A stretch of 8,091 bases of DNA from an uncultured Blautia sp. (lineage in GTDB: Bacteria; Bacillota; Clostridia; Lachnospirales; Lachnospiraceae), in contig URXG01000089.1 in the NCBI GenBank assembly GCA_900551715.1, forward strand, positions 1 through 8,091, read 5' to 3'. Each line of letters begins with the position of its first letter. Position 1 is the stretch's first letter. Shown piece by piece: positions 1 to 5,854 of this stretch. Position numbers and translations under genes: made by a program. Under the pieces are notes generated by a model, which made no database searches, was not told where the DNA came from, and was given only the letters and a program-made list of their open reading frames with translations.

Positions 1-1
1 A

Positions 2-23
2 TTTTGCCATATTCATGGCAAAA
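2..23. repeat. Perfect 9-bp inverted repeat (operator or hairpin candidate)
   Basis: TTTTGCCAT (2-10) and ATGGCAAAA (15-23) are exact reverse complements around a 4-base spacer. There is no T-run after either arm beyond the arm itself, so it is not a typical terminator. It lies about 60 bp upstream of the -35 box of the rightward promoter, and the window edge hides what lies to its left. It could be a regulator binding site or a hairpin at the end of an upstream transcript. Function is not determined. Confidence 0.4.
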
Positions 24-63
24 CACCTCGCGGAATATTACCTGTGAACAGTAACCAAAACAC

Positions 64-95
64 AACGGGAACTATTCTCCGTTATTGCTTTTTAT
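64..95 (+). terminator. Weak terminator-like hairpin with T-rich tail
   Basis: AACGG (64-68) can pair with CCGTT (79-83), extended by GA/TC with one bulged base, and is followed by ATTGCTTTTTATTTT. This would end rightward transcription entering from outside the window. The stem is short and the T-rich stretch is interrupted and overlaps the -35 region of the next promoter, so the call is tentative. Confidence 0.3.
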
Positions 96-113
96 TTTAC
101 TGCCTATTATAAT
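85..113 (+). promoter_or_regulatory. Sigma-A type promoter for the two plus-strand genes
   Basis: TTGCTT (85-90) is followed by a 17-base spacer and a perfect TATAAT (108-113). Transcription would begin near 120, giving a leader of about 47 bases before the ATG at 167. The -10 box and spacing are ideal and the -35 box matches consensus at three of six positions. No other comparably good promoter is seen before the second gene, so both genes are probably co-transcribed. Confidence 0.7.
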
Positions 114-166
114 AATGTAAGATTAAGGTTCTGTTTTATATTAAAATTTTCGGAATGGAGGTTTTT

Positions 167-619
167 ATGAAAACAAAAGCAAATCCTCAGGCAGTGATCC
201 TGTTTCTCACAGGACTACTGTTTGCCGCCGGCATTTTCTATATCGGCTTCAGGACAAACAGGCAGATCCGTTCTGCCACCTCTGAACTTAACTCTTTTAC
301 CGAACAGGTGACAGATCTTCAGAAGTCTCTCAATAATGCCCACAGTTCCTATGCAGATGCTATTCAGTCAAAAAAAGATATGCTCAATTGGCGGGCCAGA
401 AAAGCAGCTGGAGTAACTGCTCCCAGCCAGGAATCTTCAGAAGGCTCTACTTCTTCTGAATCCCAGCCGTCTGTTTTCAGCCAAAACACTTCTCCGGAAT
501 ATAATTCTTTTACAGATGATTATCCCGAAAGCGATATTTCCTCTGGACGGTCTGAAGATACACCAGAGTCTGCTGCTGATTCTGAAAGCATCTTTTCAGA
601 TAATCAGCCTGTTGCATGA
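167..619 (+). CDS. Small single-pass membrane protein with coiled coil and Ser/Glu-rich tail
   Basis: I do not recognise this 150-residue protein. Residues 8-28 form one hydrophobic membrane segment. Residues about 31-73 are polar and helical with heptad-like spacing (coiled-coil character). Residues about 84-150 are a low-complexity tail rich in Ser, Glu, Asp and Pro, likely disordered. No catalytic motif is visible. Charges flank the membrane segment on both sides (K2, K4; R29, R32, R35), so topology is uncertain. An in-frame ATG at 155 exists, but it overlaps the ribosome binding site. GGAGG at 157-161 sits 5 bases before ATG 167, so the latter is preferred. The gene follows a good promoter and lies 59 bp ahead of a serine hydrolase gene with the same anchor/coil/linker plan, which suggests they work together at the envelope. 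That link is inference. Confidence 0.75.
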   Translation: MKTKANPQAVILFLTGLLFAAGIFYIGFRTNRQIRSATSELNSFTEQVTDLQKSLNNAHSSYADAIQSKKDMLNWRARKAAGVTAPSQESSEGSTSSESQPSVFSQNTSPEYNSFTDDYPESDISSGRSEDTPESAADSESIFSDNQPVA

Positions 620-621
620 TC

Positions 622-648
622 ATTACTGTTCGCTCTGTATACAGTAAT
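622..648 (+). repeat. Intergenic inverted repeat between the two plus-strand genes
   Basis: ATTACTGT (622-629) and ACAGTAAT (641-648) are perfect reverse complements separated by 11 bases. No T-run follows, so it is not a standard terminator. It starts 2 bases after the stop codon of the first gene and ends about 15 bases before the ribosome binding site of the second. It might be an mRNA-stabilising hairpin that sets relative expression, or a dyad bound by a protein. It could also be chance. Confidence 0.35.
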
Positions 649-664
649 ACATACTCTACATCAG

Positions 665-670
665 AAAGGA
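665..670 (+). promoter_or_regulatory. Ribosome binding site deciding the serine hydrolase start
   Basis: AAAGGA ends 8 bases before ATG 679. The alternative in-frame ATG at 616 sits within the last codons of the preceding gene and would add 21 polar residues ahead of the membrane anchor. Confidence 0.6.
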
Positions 671-678
671 ATTTTCCC

Positions 679-1746
679 ATGAAAAAAAATCGAGAAAAAT
701 CACCTGTTTTCCTTTATATTGTCATCGTCATCCTGGCACTTATAATCCTTGCTCTGGGCGGTGTGACCCTAATGTCTCTCAACGATCTTGCTTTCCTTCG
801 CTCCAAAGTATCTTCCCTTCAGGATACTGTTCAGGAAATTTCAGATACTTCTGCTGATCTTCTTGCACAGGCAGACGAACTTACCAGCCTGAAAGAACAA
901 TCTGCCTCTTCTGAAACAGCGGAACCTGCCCCTGATTCTTCCACTATTCAGGAAGAAGGCACCATTTCTCCTTCACACAGCGAACCAACAACTTCCACAG
1001 ACGACAGCATGAACAGTCTTCTCTCGCAGATTCAGCCGCTTCTTCCTCAGAACAACGGATCCTGGTCTGTGTATGTGTGCAATCTTATTAAAAACACAGA
1101 AGGAAATATTGACAGTCATCCCATGCAGGCTGCCAGTCTCATCAAGCTGTATATTATGGGAGCTGTTTATGAAAATTACGAAACTCTTCTCCAGACCTAC
1201 AGTGCTGACACCCTCAACAATTACCTGAATCCCATGATCACAGTCAGTGACAACGATGCTGCCAACGCTCTTGTAGAGATTCTGGGAAATGGTGATACCA
1301 CTGTGGGAATGGCTGCTGTCAATACATTCTGTCAGAATCATGGATTTACCGATACTTCCATGGGACGTCTTCTTCTTCAGAGTAATGAAAATGGTGATAA
1401 CTATACTTCCGCAAATGACTGTGGACGTTTTCTCAAGGAAATCTATCAGACTTATAACAATACCTCTTCTGATGGAACACTTGCTCACGCAGATGCCATG
1501 TATGGGCTTCTCAAAATGCAGGAGCGTAGAAATAAAATTCCTGCTGATATGCCAGAAGGTGTCAATGTAGCCAACAAAACCGGTGAACTGGATACTGTCG
1601 AAAATGATGCCGGAATTGTTTACAATACTGCCAAGGGAATCGATCTGGTAATATGCTTCATGTCAGAGAACCTTTCCGATACAGGTAACGCCCAGGCAGT
1701 GATCGCTCAGGATTCCCGTATGATCTATGGCTATTATAATGAATAA
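679..1746 (+). CDS. Membrane-anchored serine hydrolase, class A beta-lactamase/PBP-like fold
   Basis: This 355-residue protein has a lysine-rich start, a membrane segment at about 11-33, a coiled-coil-like stretch at 36-73, a Ser/Thr/Glu/Pro linker at about 75-110, and a C-terminal catalytic domain outside the membrane. The three signature motifs of penicillin-recognising enzymes are present in order: S153-L-I-K156 (nucleophile and general base), S190-D-N192, and K300-T-G302. Between SDN and KTG the class A omega-loop glutamate motif (ExxLN) is not visible. The equivalent region near residues 228-250 is short and polar. This family (beta-lactamase-like domain, Beta-lactamase2 type) is often annotated as serine hydrolase, and here a cell-wall-related role is more likely than antibiotic hydrolysis; that is inference. 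The start at 679 is chosen over an in-frame ATG at 616 because AAAGGA (665-670) lies 8 bases upstream, the membrane anchor begins there, and 616 overlaps the previous gene's end. Confidence 0.85.
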   Translation: MKKNREKSPVFLYIVIVILALIILALGGVTLMSLNDLAFLRSKVSSLQDTVQEISDTSADLLAQADELTSLKEQSASSETAEPAPDSSTIQEEGTISPSHSEPTTSTDDSMNSLLSQIQPLLPQNNGSWSVYVCNLIKNTEGNIDSHPMQAASLIKLYIMGAVYENYETLLQTYSADTLNNYLNPMITVSDNDAANALVEILGNGDTTVGMAAVNTFCQNHGFTDTSMGRLLLQSNENGDNYTSANDCGRFLKEIYQTYNNTSSDGTLAHADAMYGLLKMQERRNKIPADMPEGVNVANKTGELDTVENDAGIVYNTAKGIDLVICFMSENLSDTGNAQAVIAQDSRMIYGYYNE

Positions 1747-1750
1747 AAAA

Positions 1751-1780
1751 AAGACGGGAGAGTCAGACCTCTTCCGTCTT
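1751..1780. terminator. Bidirectional intrinsic terminator between converging genes
   Basis: AAGACGGGAGAG (1751-1762) and CTCTTCCGTCTT (1769-1780) form a 12-bp stem with a 6-base loop (one G-U pair in plus-strand RNA, one A-C mismatch in minus-strand RNA). Plus-strand transcripts run into TTCTTTCTCT. Minus-strand transcripts run into an uninterrupted 8-base T-run (1750 down to 1743). The plus gene stops at 1746, just before the stem. The minus gene's stop codon (1763-1765) lies in the loop, so one arm also encodes its last residues. It therefore serves both operons. Confidence 0.85.
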
Positions 1781-3001
1781 TTCTTTCTCTTCTTCATAAG
1801 ACATTTCCCAAATATCTGCAAATACCGCCAGCGGGCAGTCCGTCAGAAGGCACATCAGAAGAAAACATTCATAAGGATTGACAATATAAATCTCACTCAT
1901 ACCGCATCTGTGCAGAATCTCCTGAATTTCCTCAAGAAAATGATGATATCTTGTATAGGGATCATCATCCTGCATTTCCTGGGACACGATAAAAAATTCA
2001 AGAGTAATCAGATCAAAACGTTCTACAGGGAATTTATGGTTCATAATGCTGTTAATCCGCTGCCTGCTGAACCGTTTCTGACTGAAATGACGGGCAAGTA
2101 TGGAAGCTGACATTTTTTTAAGATTTCCCATTTTGTTTACAGGTATCCCACTGCAGATAACTTTTTCCACATCAGCATCAGAAATATCTGAAATATTCCA
2201 CACTTTGTTGCGGTTCTTTTCCTCTTCGTCTCCCTGATACATCTCTGCAATAATCTTTTTGGCATGAATCAGCAGACGTACAAACTCCTGAAATGCCTGA
2301 CTTTTTTCTGACATAGGATCATCTGTACCTGCTTTTACATAGGCGAGATACTCCAGAAGTTTTTCTTCGGTGTCAAGGTGCCATTCCCCTGTATAAACCT
2401 GGGTTGCTTCTTTATAATTTTTGTCAGGTTTCAGTTCTGTATATTTTTTCTTTAATTCTTCTGCTTTATGATAACCAAGCTGTCTGGAATAGCAATACCA
2501 GTAAATTACCTCATCCGGGTTGTGAAAATCAAAATCCTGTTCTCTAAGAACCCTGGTCAGAAAATCCGAAACATCCTCAGCACTCATGCGTAGTCCAAAT
2601 CCCAGCAGAAATACTGTTTCTCTTTTTACAGAAGCCTGAGAAAGCCAGTTATTCACCAGCGAAGTCAGCTTCGTAGAAGTAGGATTCATGGATTTGGGTG
2701 TACAGGTCTCATGGAATGATTCAATGACAATATCCTTATAAATATCCTGGGTCACTTCACTGTAAGGCTCTTCCAGACCAGCTCTTTCATATATGTATCG
2801 TTTCAGATGGTCTCCAAAAGATACCAGCTCCATCTCTTTATATAAATAATGAAAAATCACATCTGCATCTTCGTCTTCAAATCCATCCAGGCTCACAACC
2901 TGGCGAAATTTCTGTGCTGCTTTTCTGGTAAATTCAAAGTCTTTAACAGAGTCAAATGCTACCACCTGCTCAAAATCAAGATCCTGCATTCTGTTTTTCA
3001 A
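1763..3001 (-). CDS. Uncharacterised protein, third gene of kinase/phosphatase operon
   Basis: I cannot assign a function to this 412-residue protein. It has no signal peptide or membrane segment and looks cytosolic, largely helical and charged. Residues 126-156 contain a hydrophobic-then-acidic block (LLGFGLRMS, then EDVSDFLTRVLREQDF). Residues about 296-337 resemble a helix-turn-helix-like segment (RFSRQRINSIMNHKFPVERF), though this is a weak similarity by eye. Near the C-terminus, 371-400 holds NPYECFLLMCLLTDCP, and the last residues are Glu/Lys-rich. The reading frame is open up to an ATG at 3049, but AAGGTGA at 3013-3007 lies 5 bases before an in-frame TTG at 3001. ATG 2989 is 17 bases from that site, so TTG is preferred. 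The start overlaps the end of the phosphatase gene by 26 bp, implying translational coupling. Candidate roles are kinase substrate, adaptor or regulator, all inferred from context. Confidence 0.75.
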   Translation of the reverse strand: MKNRMQDLDFEQVVAFDSVKDFEFTRKAAQKFRQVVSLDGFEDEDADVIFHYLYKEMELVSFGDHLKRYIYERAGLEEPYSEVTQDIYKDIVIESFHETCTPKSMNPTSTKLTSLVNNWLSQASVKRETVFLLGFGLRMSAEDVSDFLTRVLREQDFDFHNPDEVIYWYCYSRQLGYHKAEELKKKYTELKPDKNYKEATQVYTGEWHLDTEEKLLEYLAYVKAGTDDPMSEKSQAFQEFVRLLIHAKKIIAEMYQGDEEEKNRNKVWNISDISDADVEKVICSGIPVNKMGNLKKMSASILARHFSQKRFSRQRINSIMNHKFPVERFDLITLEFFIVSQEMQDDDPYTRYHHFLEEIQEILHRCGMSEIYIVNPYECFLLMCLLTDCPLAVFADIWEMSYEEEKEKTEEV

Positions 3002-3824
3002 TTTTATCACCTTCGCATTTTCTGTGAATCCAGTCTGACAGCCTGCCAAACCAGTTTTTTGGTTTTTCTTTTACTTCGCAAAGTACAAGTGTTATATTAT
3101 CTCTTCCGCCTTTTTTGAGAGCACGTTCCAGTAATATACCTGCTGTTTCTTCTACCGGGGCTTCTCTGGAAAGAATATCTGCGATTTCTCCGTCTGAAAG
3201 CATATCTGTGATTCCATCAGAACAGATCAGATATCTGACACCGATCACCGGTTCCCGGCTGCTGACAGAAGGTTCCAGTCCCATATAATCTTCCGGAATT
3301 CCCAGATACTGTGTCAGCGGCGATTTGTTAAACAATCCGCCTCCCAGAACATGATCTGTAGAAATCCTCCTGAACTGATCTTCACAGAACATATAGATCC
3401 TGCTGTCTCCCAAATTACAGCTATATACTGCATTCTGTCCAAAAATCATTAGGGCAGCTGTAGTTCCCATACTGCTTATTTTGTTTTCAACACTGAACTG
3501 GCAGACTGCCTGATTCATTTTACGGCATAGTTCATTCAAAAATTCCTGCGGGGCATTTCTGATCTGTTTTCGCTGATTCTTATAATGTTCACCACAGGCC
3601 TGTGCTGCCAGATAAGCAGCTATCTCTCCATAGCTTTCACCGCCCATACCATCAAATACTGCAAGAAGAGGAAGCTCTGATTGTCTGGCACAGCCTGTCT
3701 GAATATGATCCATTCCCTGATTCTGCGCTTCCAGACTTTTGCCGCAGCACCAAAAATTATCTTCATTATTATTCCGCACTTTGCCTATATGACATGTATA
3801 CGCATATTCAATCTGATAGGTCAT
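2976..3824 (-). CDS. PP2C-family serine/threonine protein phosphatase
   Basis: This 282-residue protein is a metal-dependent phosphatase of the PP2C (PrpC/Stp1/PstP) family and would reverse phosphorylation by the adjacent kinase. Motifs appear in family order: GKVRNNNEDNF (14-24, with D22), VFDGMGG (56-62, metal ligand D58), MGTT (119-122), NLGDSR (137-142), CSDGITD (201-207, D203) and GRDNIT (240-245, D242). All expected metal-binding aspartates are present, so it should be active. Compared with the usual length near 240-250, it has a polar insertion at about 27-50 and a C-terminal extension after residue 252 with an amphipathic look (NWFGRLSDWIHRKC). No membrane segment is seen. AAAGGGG (3838-3832) is 7 bases before the ATG and overlaps the kinase stop codon, with only 12 bp between the genes. 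Its 3' end overlaps the next gene. Confidence 0.95.
   Translation of the reverse strand: MTYQIEYAYTCHIGKVRNNNEDNFWCCGKSLEAQNQGMDHIQTGCARQSELPLLAVFDGMGGESYGEIAAYLAAQACGEHYKNQRKQIRNAPQEFLNELCRKMNQAVCQFSVENKISSMGTTAALMIFGQNAVYSCNLGDSRIYMFCEDQFRRISTDHVLGGGLFNKSPLTQYLGIPEDYMGLEPSVSSREPVIGVRYLICSDGITDMLSDGEIADILSREAPVEETAGILLERALKKGGRDNITLVLCEVKEKPKNWFGRLSDWIHRKCEGDKIEKQNAGS
3007..3013 (-). promoter_or_regulatory. Ribosome binding site supporting a TTG start
   Basis: Read on the minus strand, AAGGTGA (3013 to 3007) is 5 bases upstream of TTG (3001-2999). It lies inside the 3' end of the phosphatase gene. Neither ATG 3049 nor ATG 2989 is as well placed relative to a Shine-Dalgarno sequence. Confidence 0.5.
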
Positions 3825-3836
3825 ATTTCATCCCCT

Positions 3837-5492
3837 TTACTCATCAGTATCTGTACTGCTGGCTGATGCATTCAGCTGACTTTTGTATTCCTCTGCCTGA
3901 TCCCAGTATTTTTTGCCTCGGTCTACATATTCTTCATTATCTGTTTCGTTGTCATGGCACACATTATTTTCATCGATCCAGCGTATCAGCTTACCATCAT
4001 CATAATAATAAAGATCGACTTTCTGCTCTCCCGCTTTCAGATAGCTGAGGGTATTGTGATCTGCCCAAATATAGGCAAAAAACAATTCCCCCTCCCAGTA
4101 ATAATACTCTTCATAATATCCATCCTGGGATAAAGAAGGATACACAAGTACCTTCTTTACAACACCTTCATCATCCAGGTAGCTGATCTTTCCATCCTCT
4201 TCTGAACTGATCCAGTTGTAATCGTTCAGATTGTCTGTAATAGTGGTAGCCTGAGTCCGGATCTTTTCCAGCGTTTCCTGGAGCTGTTTGTTCTCAGCGC
4301 TCTGCACTGTCTCAGTGACAGACTGCTTTAAACGCTGAAGCTCGGAATTTTCTTTTACAAGCCATATAAATACACCAATGACCACACATACAGCAATGGA
4401 CATTACAACAACCGCGATCACCAGAGGATCTATCCCTCTTTTTTTCTTATGAGGTCTGCTGCTCTTGCCTGCAACAACTGTTTTTTCCGGTTCTTCTTCT
4501 ATAATTTCTATATAGTCTTCATTATCTGCTGTATCTGGTTCTTCTGATTCTTCAGGCTGTTTCTTAACAGATACCGGCTTCTGGTATTTCAATGCCTCCA
4601 GTGCTTCCCGAAATTCTTCTGCTGTTTCAAAACGGTCCTTACGGTCATAAGCACAGGCTTTCAATATGATATCTGCCAGCCCTTCGCCTGCCTCTGCCGG
4701 TCTGGGGGGATTTTCTCCGGACATTCTTCTGTTAAGTGCATTTTCTTTGTCTCTGTATGTGATCAGCTGTTTCTCAAGACTGATAAATGGCAGACGGTTG
4801 TGATTCCTGAGCTTGTAAAGTACAATACCAAGAGAATAAATATCTACTTTTGCATCATAGGGTTCTCCTTTGTACATTTCCGGTGCCATGTAAGAGAAAG
4901 TGCCTTTCTTGGAAAGGCCACTCATGGTTCGTTCCAACTCTCTGGCAATTCCAAAGTCACCAAGTTTAAATTCGCCAAACCTGGATACAAAAATATTCTC
5001 CGGTTTGATATCTCTGTGAATGATATTCTGTTTCTGGCAGTATTCCAGTGCTTTGCAAAGATCGATTCCGAGCTGGATCACATCTTCTTCTGTAAGTTCC
5101 CGTCCTGCACAATAGTCAAGAAAACTGGTCAGATATTCCATTCTTATGTAGATGTCCCATCCAATATCATCCAGGTATTCTACTACTTTATAGTCTTCTA
5201 CAGAAACCACATGGGAATTGCCTCTGAAGTACTCCATGGTGCTGACTTCCTGAATGCATTCTTCTACAAGCCCATGAAAATATTCTCTTACAGACTGTTC
5301 GTTGGGAGTTTCTGATCGTACACTGCTTAATTCACCAGCATTGGAGGGAATCGTGATCACTTTAACAGCGGAATAAAAGATCTTACCCTGTTCGGTTCTC
5401 TGTGCTTTATAAACTTTGCCAAAAGAACCTTCGCCAATCTTTTCTATTATTTTCCATTCTGGCCATACTGAAACTGGCAGCTTATCCATCAT
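3837..5492 (-). CDS. Transmembrane Hanks-type serine/threonine protein kinase, no PASTA repeats
   Basis: This 551-residue protein has a cytosolic kinase domain at about 13-300: glycine loop GEGSFGKV (20-27), A42-V-K44, probable helix-C glutamate E82, catalytic H159-R-D161 with K163 and N166, D179-F-G181, and APE (203-205). All catalytic residues are present. K44 to E82 is about 38 residues, roughly twice the spacing in PknB, so the N-lobe carries an insertion. An acidic linker (about 311-337) and a basic patch (345-352) precede a membrane segment at about 355-379. Outside lie a coiled-coil-like stretch (380-425) and a tyrosine/tryptophan-rich, probably beta-stranded domain (about 426-515), then a polar Ser/Thr/Asp tail. 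PASTA repeats, usual in PrkC/PknB cell-wall sensors, are absent. Two adjacent ATGs (5492 and 5489) follow AAGGAGG (5504-5498) by 5 and 8 bases; either may be used. It leads the operon with the phosphatase. I recall kinases of this kind from Clostridia, but the ligand is unknown. Confidence 0.95.
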   Translation of the reverse strand: MMDKLPVSVWPEWKIIEKIGEGSFGKVYKAQRTEQGKIFYSAVKVITIPSNAGELSSVRSETPNEQSVREYFHGLVEECIQEVSTMEYFRGNSHVVSVEDYKVVEYLDDIGWDIYIRMEYLTSFLDYCAGRELTEEDVIQLGIDLCKALEYCQKQNIIHRDIKPENIFVSRFGEFKLGDFGIARELERTMSGLSKKGTFSYMAPEMYKGEPYDAKVDIYSLGIVLYKLRNHNRLPFISLEKQLITYRDKENALNRRMSGENPPRPAEAGEGLADIILKACAYDRKDRFETAEEFREALEALKYQKPVSVKKQPEESEEPDTADNEDYIEIIEEEPEKTVVAGKSSRPHKKKRGIDPLVIAVVVMSIAVCVVIGVFIWLVKENSELQRLKQSVTETVQSAENKQLQETLEKIRTQATTITDNLNDYNWISSEEDGKISYLDDEGVVKKVLVYPSLSQDGYYEEYYYWEGELFFAYIWADHNTLSYLKAGEQKVDLYYYDDGKLIRWIDENNVCHDNETDNEEYVDRGKKYWDQAEEYKSQLNASASSTDTDE

Positions 5493-5520
5493 TCTCCCCT
5501 CCTTTTAAAAAAATACAGCT

Positions 5521-5684
5521 TCTAAATTCATGCTTCGTCTCGGATAGTGTTCATAGTATGCCATGGTCACTAATCTCACACTGCGTCTCCGACTTGTGTT
5601 CCATAAGTGTCCAGGCATGCATTCTCACTAAATTCATGCTTCGTCCTGCGGACTCGCATTCATTAAGTGTTCATAGTATACCAT
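5521..5684. repeat. Three degenerate tandem copies of a ~58-bp repeat in the kinase leader
   Basis: Copies run about 5521-5566 (short copy), 5567-5624 and 5625-5684. The first and third share an exact 18-base block (CTAAATTCATGCTTCGTC at 5522-5539 and 5628-5645) and a 19-base block differing at one base (5546-5564 and 5666-5684). The middle copy is more diverged but keeps TCACTAAT, GCGTCTCCGA and ATAAGTGTCCAGG in matching order. The third copy can also fold imperfectly on itself (CACTAAAT with ATTAAGTG, ATGC with GCAT, GTCC with GGAC). The array ends 29 bp before the kinase start, so it is probably in the 5' leader of the operon mRNA. It is not a CRISPR array. Confidence 0.7.
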
Positions 5685-5729
5685 CTTAATTGTAGCCTGT
5701 CTGTAGTTTTCGCTTTTATTCCAGAATTT

Positions 5730-5760
5730 TTCATACAATTTTCATAAATTTAATATTCAA
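5730..5760 (-). promoter_or_regulatory. Possible promoter for the kinase operon
   Basis: On the minus strand, TTGAAT (5760-5755) is followed by 19 bases and TATGAA (5735-5730). Spacing is longer than ideal and both boxes are imperfect. It is the best pair I see in the A/T-rich stretch between the rpoC terminator and the repeat array. If correct, the repeats are transcribed as leader RNA. No clear promoter is otherwise visible in the 362 bp intergenic region. Confidence 0.2.
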
Positions 5761-5800
5761 GAATGCCTCTGCAATCCTGCCGGAGGCTATGACTTTGACA

Positions 5801-5848
5801 TATAAAAAGGAAACCCCCAGGCTGCTGATGCAGTCCTGAAGGTTTCCT
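5801..5848 (-). terminator. Strong intrinsic terminator after rpoC
   Basis: On the minus strand, AGGAAACC (5848-5841) pairs with GGTTTCCT (5815-5808). The stem continues through two G-U pairs and CAGG/CCTG, and is capped by CTGC-ATCA-GCAG. A T-run (TTTTTATA) follows directly. The hairpin starts 6 bases after the rpoC stop codon. It should separate the RNA polymerase operon from the kinase operon, which lies downstream on the same strand. Confidence 0.9.
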
Positions 5849-5854
5849 GTATGA

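Noticed and set aside
973..1488. Minus-strand open frame of 171 codons
   Set aside because: Antisense to the catalytic domain of the serine hydrolase, whose motifs confirm the plus-strand frame.
679..1746. Antibiotic resistance beta-lactamase
   Set aside because: The class A omega-loop motif is not visible and the protein has a membrane anchor with a long linker; motifs alone do not justify a resistance call.
3837..4360. PASTA domains in the kinase ectodomain
   Set aside because: The outside region is too short for the usual multiple repeats and lacks their Pro/Gly/Val pattern; it is Tyr/Trp-rich instead.
4800..5315. Plus-strand open frame of 171 codons
   Set aside because: Antisense to the kinase catalytic domain, whose motifs fix the minus-strand frame.
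5626..5669. Insertion sequence end or miniature transposon
   Set aside because: The inverted arms are imperfect, no target duplication is evident, and the sequence is better explained as one unit of the tandem repeat.
5521..5684. CRISPR array
   Set aside because: Repeats are degenerate and adjacent, with no regular unique spacers, and no cas genes are nearby.
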